From assembly GCA_963924555.1 (NCBI GenBank), contig OZ004593.1, positions 6,010,480-6,074,479 of the forward strand: a stretch of DNA of 64,000 bases, written 5' to 3'. A program made the translations under genes and the position numbers. The notes below the pieces were generated by a model that was not told the DNA's origin, ran no database searches, and was given only the letters and a program-made list of their open reading frames with translations. Of this stretch, positions 61,501-64,000 are shown piece after piece; the stretch's first letter is position 1; each line of letters opens with the position of its first letter. The stretch is from Crambe crambe (lineage: Eukaryota; Porifera; Demospongiae; Poecilosclerida; Crambeidae).

Positions 61501-63954
61501 TTGCTGGTGATCAGTATATATTGAAACTGATAAAACAATTTATCAATAGTATTATTACACATAGGGGACTTTGGCAAGTGTGTGATTAAGTTACAGATCC
61601 CACACTATCTCACTATCTACAGAATCTGGTAAAGGGTGACCAATATAAAAGTGTAGACTTGGGTATATCACACACTTTAGGAGACAATCACACGATCCTA
61701 CAGAATCTGGTAAAGGGTGACCAATATAAAAGTGTATACTTGGAGATAATCTCATGATCCTACAGAATCTGGTAAAGGGTGACCAATATAAAAGTGTAGA
61801 CTTGGGTATATCACATGACAATAACACTTTAGGTAATATTTGGTAAAGGGTATCATTATGGTACAATTTTTTTTTCCACAGGAAAGTGCCTACAGAATTG
61901 AATGTACCGACCACACCTCTTCCTCCATTACCTCCAACCATCAACTTTGAGATCAACAGCAATGAACTGGCATCCCCTCCTCACTACGAAGACCTCAGCA
62001 AGTACTCCATGGATACTTACATCCAGATGCAGCCAGTGGAAGCTAACACGAGGGAGAAGGAAGAGGAAGACAAAAGGGGAGATGATGTTTCCACTAGGGA
62101 CACAACAATCGATGCTTCAACACGAAAAGAAGAGAAAATGGAAAAAGATAAGGTATACAAAGAAGAAGTTGTCGATAACTTCTTGTATGAACGTATTAAC
62201 TGATTCTGCTAAGATCCGATGGTTGTTGCTATACAACATAAAGGAGTGTGAAGACACATAATACATGCATACTAATTCCCTTCCTTTCAAACTTCAACAA
62301 CAACTCTCGTGTGGAACATCTCTAGAATCTAGACATAGTTCAATTTCTTGTTAGTCCTCCAAAACACTTCAAAATTACAGGCTCTTTTAGTTCTTAAAAC
62401 ATTACCACATCACAAGGATATAATTGCATTAATAGTGCATAAATATAGTGGGAAATAATTATTTGTTGGGTAAATTCCACAAAACCATAATTTTACCCCA
62501 GAAACATGTTATATAATAATAATTATGGAGCAGTGCATGTCTGAACAAATCTTGCCCATCATGACTGATCAGCCGAGCTACATATGAATCATGACTACTC
62601 TGAACTCACATCGCCCTTTGGACAAGAAGGGTCGGAGAAGGACACAAAGTAGGCGGGAATGCGATGGCCCCACCACAGTTGCCGAGAGATGCACCAATCC
62701 CGCGAGTTCTCCAGCCATCGGTACCACGTTATGTCGTGCATCTTGGGAATCAGTCTCAGCTCACCACTACGGACAGCCTTGGAGATGGGAGGGAACCAAA
62801 GACAATGAAATGGCTGGTGATACCTCCCCCTTCTCTTACCTCCATTGCATTTTTGGCCATCTCACGTGTGTCCACGTACCACTGAGGCTTGATCAATGGT
62901 TCCACTATGTCCTTGGAGCGACTGCACACTGGCACAACCATCTGGTGCTCCTTTGTCTCACGGTACAAACCTTTCTCCTTCAGGGCTTCAAGAACAGCAG
63001 TACGGGCATCAAATCTCTTCATGCCCTGAAGAAAAAAAGGGGAACAAAACAGTAAAATATGACTTCTGATTCTTCTCACTCACTCACTCACCTTAAATTG
63101 ATCACTGACAATGATGTCACCTTCATCGTTAATCATCTCCACAAAGGGCAGGGAGTGCCTCTTTCCACACTCATAATCGTTATGATCGTGGGCGGGGGTG
63201 ATCTTGACAGCCCCCGTCCCGAATTGCATGTCCACCATCTCATCCGCCACTATCACAAGCTCACGGTCACAGAAAGGATGCTGACACTTCTTGCCAACTA
63301 GATCCTACATGCACAAAAAAAAAGAAATGTTGAGATTAGCATAATTGCCCTAAGACGGTGGACACACTCACACGAGACACATGCATCCTACCTTGTATCT
63401 CTCATCATTTGGATGGACAGCAACGGCTGTATCTCCCAACATTGTCTCAATACGAGTAGTGGCCACGACGATCTCCTTATCCGTGCCCGTGATACGGTAG
63501 GCAAAGTACACCAGTACTCCAAACTCTATCTTCTTGTCGTAGCCAGGCACGCTGAGGAGAGTGCGACCAGGGAGTTCCACCTTATCCACCTATGTATGTA
63601 TGATGCACCAAGATTAAAGTCAGCTTTGCTGCGTCAACATCCCAAATATACTCGGTAATAAAACAACCTCCAAAGAATGGACACACTTGGGACCCAGCCA
63701 TTTGTCCTTTATAGAGAGGTTGTCCTATAGAGAGGTTGTCCTATAAAGTGTACGTTTAGATTGTCCGTTGTTGAGAGGTCTGTCCTCTTTCAGAGTGTCC
63801 TCTATTGGAGGGTCCACTGTAATGTAATATGTACCTCAATATCAGAGATGGCCGACTTGAGTCTAGTGGACCAGTTCACCAAACGGTTGCTACGGTATAT
63901 GGTTCCTTCCTCATGTAGCCTGATGAAGCACTCCTTCACAGCATTGGACAGTTT
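49074..63954 (-). CDS. VARS1: Valyl-tRNA synthetase, C-terminal 812 residues (gene continues beyond the window)
   Basis: This enzyme charges tRNA-Val and edits mischarged threonine. There are sixteen exons on the - strand, in coding order: 63835-63954, 63392-63589, 63092-63304, 62840-63025, 62610-62777, 53248-53353, 53117-53187, 52809-53039, 52629-52697, 52278-52484, 51564-51784, 50937-51072, 50260-50371, 50120-50204, 49516-49717, 49074-49187. All junctions are GT-AG and phases agree throughout (2439 nt). Landmarks are [10 protein letters not shown], the editing domain with [54 protein letters not shown], the KMSKS signature (52809-53039), the anticodon-binding domain ([16 protein letters not shown]) and a C-terminal coiled coil. 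Motifs match the animal cytosolic enzyme. The N-terminal part, including HIGH, lies to the right of the window. The fifth listed intron (53354-62609) is 9.26 kb and holds L16-L18; the others are mostly under 1.2 kb. Confidence 0.95.
49763..49958. mobile_element. CAGTGG-ended MITE-like element, copy b
   Basis: It starts CAGTGGACCCTCCTAATAAT and ends TCCTTTACTGGAGGTTCC, which is close to the reverse complement of the start. The interior has GAGAGGTTGTCCTC motifs. It lies in a synthetase intron. A T-rich run (49803-49840) has expanded inside it. Confidence 0.65.
50664..50922. repeat. 37-bp minisatellite, seven copies, in a synthetase intron
   Basis: Units start CATAACATCCGGGGGTTTGG at 50664, 50701, 50738, 50775, 50812, 50849 and 50886. 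Inner units are almost identical and the outer ones have diverged. There are no spacers, so it is a plain tandem array. The paralogous copies at 35.9 and 46.0 kb have a single unit-like stretch. Confidence 0.9.
51212..51405. mobile_element. Hairpin MITE in a synthetase intron
   Basis: A left arm of about 45 bases at 51212-51256 (starts AAGTCTATTTGCATTCACC) is the near-perfect reverse complement of 51361-51405. The middle of about 100 bases has no coding capacity. The paralogous intron copy near 46290-46305 lacks the element and appears as an empty site. Confidence 0.8.
52534..52589. repeat. (CT)n microsatellite
   Basis: An uninterrupted TC run of 56 bases in a synthetase intron, about 50 bases from the exon at 52278-52484. 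On the transcribed strand it reads (GA)n. Confidence 0.95.
53795..55682 (+). pseudogene. L16: kinase-less receptor inside the synthetase intron, ectodomain broken
   Basis: Exon 53795-53861 encodes a signal peptide ([20 protein letters not shown]). Exon 2 runs from 54081 to about 54657 and exon 3 from 55279 to 55682, with phase-1 borders. The ectodomain is a distant relative of the array type and closest to L17 ([27 protein letters not shown]). It lacks about 18 residues found in L17 (the VEVVIFNCQ part). A frameshift at the same place gives a stop at 54323-54325. Exon 3 is open and repeats the class (b) plan: [36 protein letters not shown], then EQMEM, YEPV and YTTTI. Three copies of TTQPMTPP sit in the stalk. 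I cannot exclude a missed splice event around 54320, hence moderate confidence. Confidence 0.6.
55683..56283. repeat. L16 3' flank with short tandem repeat and poly-G
   Basis: A unit of about 40-43 bases beginning GATTGGAGACCTACATAG occurs about three times from 55948. The last copy runs into 22 G residues (56054-56075). No gene is seen before the L17 start. Poly-G of this length is prone to assembly error. Confidence 0.7.
56284..58917 (+). CDS. L17: kinase-less receptor, intact, nested in the synthetase intron
   Basis: Exons 56284-56353, 57731-58336 and 58514-58917 give 359 aa in phase 1. The signal peptide is [22 protein letters not shown]. The ectodomain (residues 24-225) follows the array plan in divergent form: [65 protein letters not shown]. 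The membrane segment is about 256-281 ([16 protein letters not shown]) and is followed by [11 protein letters not shown]. Its DNA is nearly identical to the class (b) exons 40-57 kb away. The tail of about 75 residues has YEVA, IYAEP and AYATI; YAEP and YATI are possible SH2 sites. No kinase. Transcribed opposite to the synthetase that contains it. Confidence 0.85.
56518..57560. mobile_element. Nested inverted-repeat elements in the first intron of L17
   Basis: At least two inverted pairs are present. 56630-56692 (GCGATGTACAGAGGTTTGCA) faces 56872-56927. 57001-57105 (GCAGCGAGCGAGCTCAG, then TCTCAGGTCATG and CTAGGTCTACACTC) faces 57474-57560. GTAGAAATCAATCAAGCAAT occurs directly at 56926 and 57415. 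A (TA)n run is at 57061-57086. Two interior stretches (57166-57245, 57310-57415) resemble the insertion at 26.8 kb. The pattern fits MITEs inserted into one another. An open frame at 56713-56928 lies within the element and is not supported as a gene. Confidence 0.65.
58918..59436. other. Interval between L17 and L18
   Basis: No gene is seen. There is an (AAT)n run at about 58980-59000. The region just before L18 is presumably its promoter, but I see no clear core element. Confidence 0.4.
59437..62203 (+). CDS. L18: Ig-like single-pass receptor with YIQM tail, nested in the synthetase intron
   Basis: Exons 59437-59521, 59799-60143, 60309-60788, 60974-61460 and 61882-62203 give 572 aa; phases agree (1, 1, 1, 2). 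The signal peptide is [19 protein letters not shown]. Exon 2 (29-143) looks like an Ig-type domain: paired cysteines, [28 protein letters not shown]. Exon 3 (144-303) is a Thr/Ser/Pro stalk with a 17-residue repeat ([17 protein letters not shown] type). Exon 4 has a Cys-containing membrane-proximal domain and a membrane segment near 434-457 ([19 protein letters not shown]). The tail of about 110 residues has HYEDL, YSMD and YIQM, a YxxM site that fits PI3-kinase p85 binding. It is not homologous to the L1-L17 ectodomain. The exon 3/4 borders are the least certain. Confidence 0.75.
60590..60770 (+). repeat. 51-nt coding repeat in the L18 stalk
   Basis: Three to four units of 17 residues with the pattern DGIxTTSxAKPxVVM. 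The units differ by a few substitutions and indels and are in frame, lengthening the stalk between the Ig-like and membrane-proximal domains. Confidence 0.8.
61607..61850. repeat. Minisatellite in intron 4 of L18
   Basis: A core that starts CTACAGAATCTGGTAAAGGG and continues GTGACCAATATAAAAGTGTA occurs three times (about 61617, 61698, 61760), with a partial fourth near 61838, separated by variable filler containing GGGTATATCACA. No coding role. Confidence 0.85.
62204..62609. other. L18 3' flank within the synthetase intron
   Basis: AT-rich and without a gene. The synthetase exon 62610-62777 follows on the other strand; its donor (GTGAGT on the - strand) is at 62604-62609. Confidence 0.5.
63664..63821. 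mobile_element. CAGTGG-ended MITE-like element, copy c
   Basis: It is in reverse relation to copies a and b at its well-preserved end: AGTGTCCTCTATTGGAGGGTCCACTG at about 63796-63821 mirrors the CAGTGGACCCTCC start. The left end is degraded (AACCTCCAAAGAATGGACAC). The interior holds repeated ATAGAGAGGTTGTCCT. It lies in a synthetase intron. Confidence 0.6.
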
Positions 63955-64000
63955 CTACACATAACAAGTTGACAAGTTCTGACTCTTTTTAGTTTGTGCT

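Noticed and set aside
1-64000. tRNA, rRNA or other structured RNA genes
   Set aside because: I looked for tRNA-like box A/box B patterns and rRNA cores and saw none; a covariance-model scan would be needed to exclude small ncRNAs.

Overview
The window is eukaryotic DNA, most likely from a demosponge (an Amphimedon-like haplosclerid is my inference). Genes have short introns with GT-AG borders. Non-coding DNA is AT-rich and full of TAGCTAGC-like words. There is a spliced cytosolic-type valyl-tRNA synthetase, and a dense tandem family of single-pass receptors whose tyrosine kinase is closest in motifs to discoidin domain receptors (DDR). I assembled gene models by hand from splice signals and reading phase. 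I number the receptor loci L1 to L18 from left to right.

From 0 to 48.6 kb there is a head-to-tail array on the + strand. Loci share a 58-64 nt signal-peptide exon and an ectodomain exon of about 600 nt (about 200 aa), both with phase-1 borders. The ectodomain is joined to one of three cytoplasmic outputs: (a) a long tyrosine-rich juxtamembrane region plus a DDR-like kinase (L4, L6, L8, L10 look intact; L3, L12, L13 are broken); (b) a short tail with repeated tyrosine motifs including YEQM (L5 intact, L1 broken, L2 chimeric); (c) a mucin-like Thr/Ser/Pro stalk and a kinase-less tyrosine-rich tail (L11 and L14 intact, L15 broken). Remnants of two more loci lie at 20.0 and 26.1 kb. Shared flanks, chimeras, many pseudogenes and a variable-length stalk repeat show rapid birth, death and exchange of exons.

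From 49.1 to 64 kb the - strand carries valyl-tRNA synthetase: 16 exons covering 812 C-terminal residues, with the gene continuing beyond the window. One of its introns is 9.26 kb long and holds three + strand receptor genes: L16 (broken) and L17 (intact), which are distant relatives of the array, and L18, an Ig-like receptor. Two degraded copies of the 3' end of the synthetase gene lie inside the receptor array, each downstream of a class (c) gene, so the synthetase end was carried along in segmental duplications.

Working hypothesis: this is a paired-receptor cluster in which near-identical ectodomains feed kinase and non-kinase tails, the kind of locus expected for self/non-self or microbe sensing. 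That role is inference from architecture and evolution only. No ligand or function can be read from the sequence.
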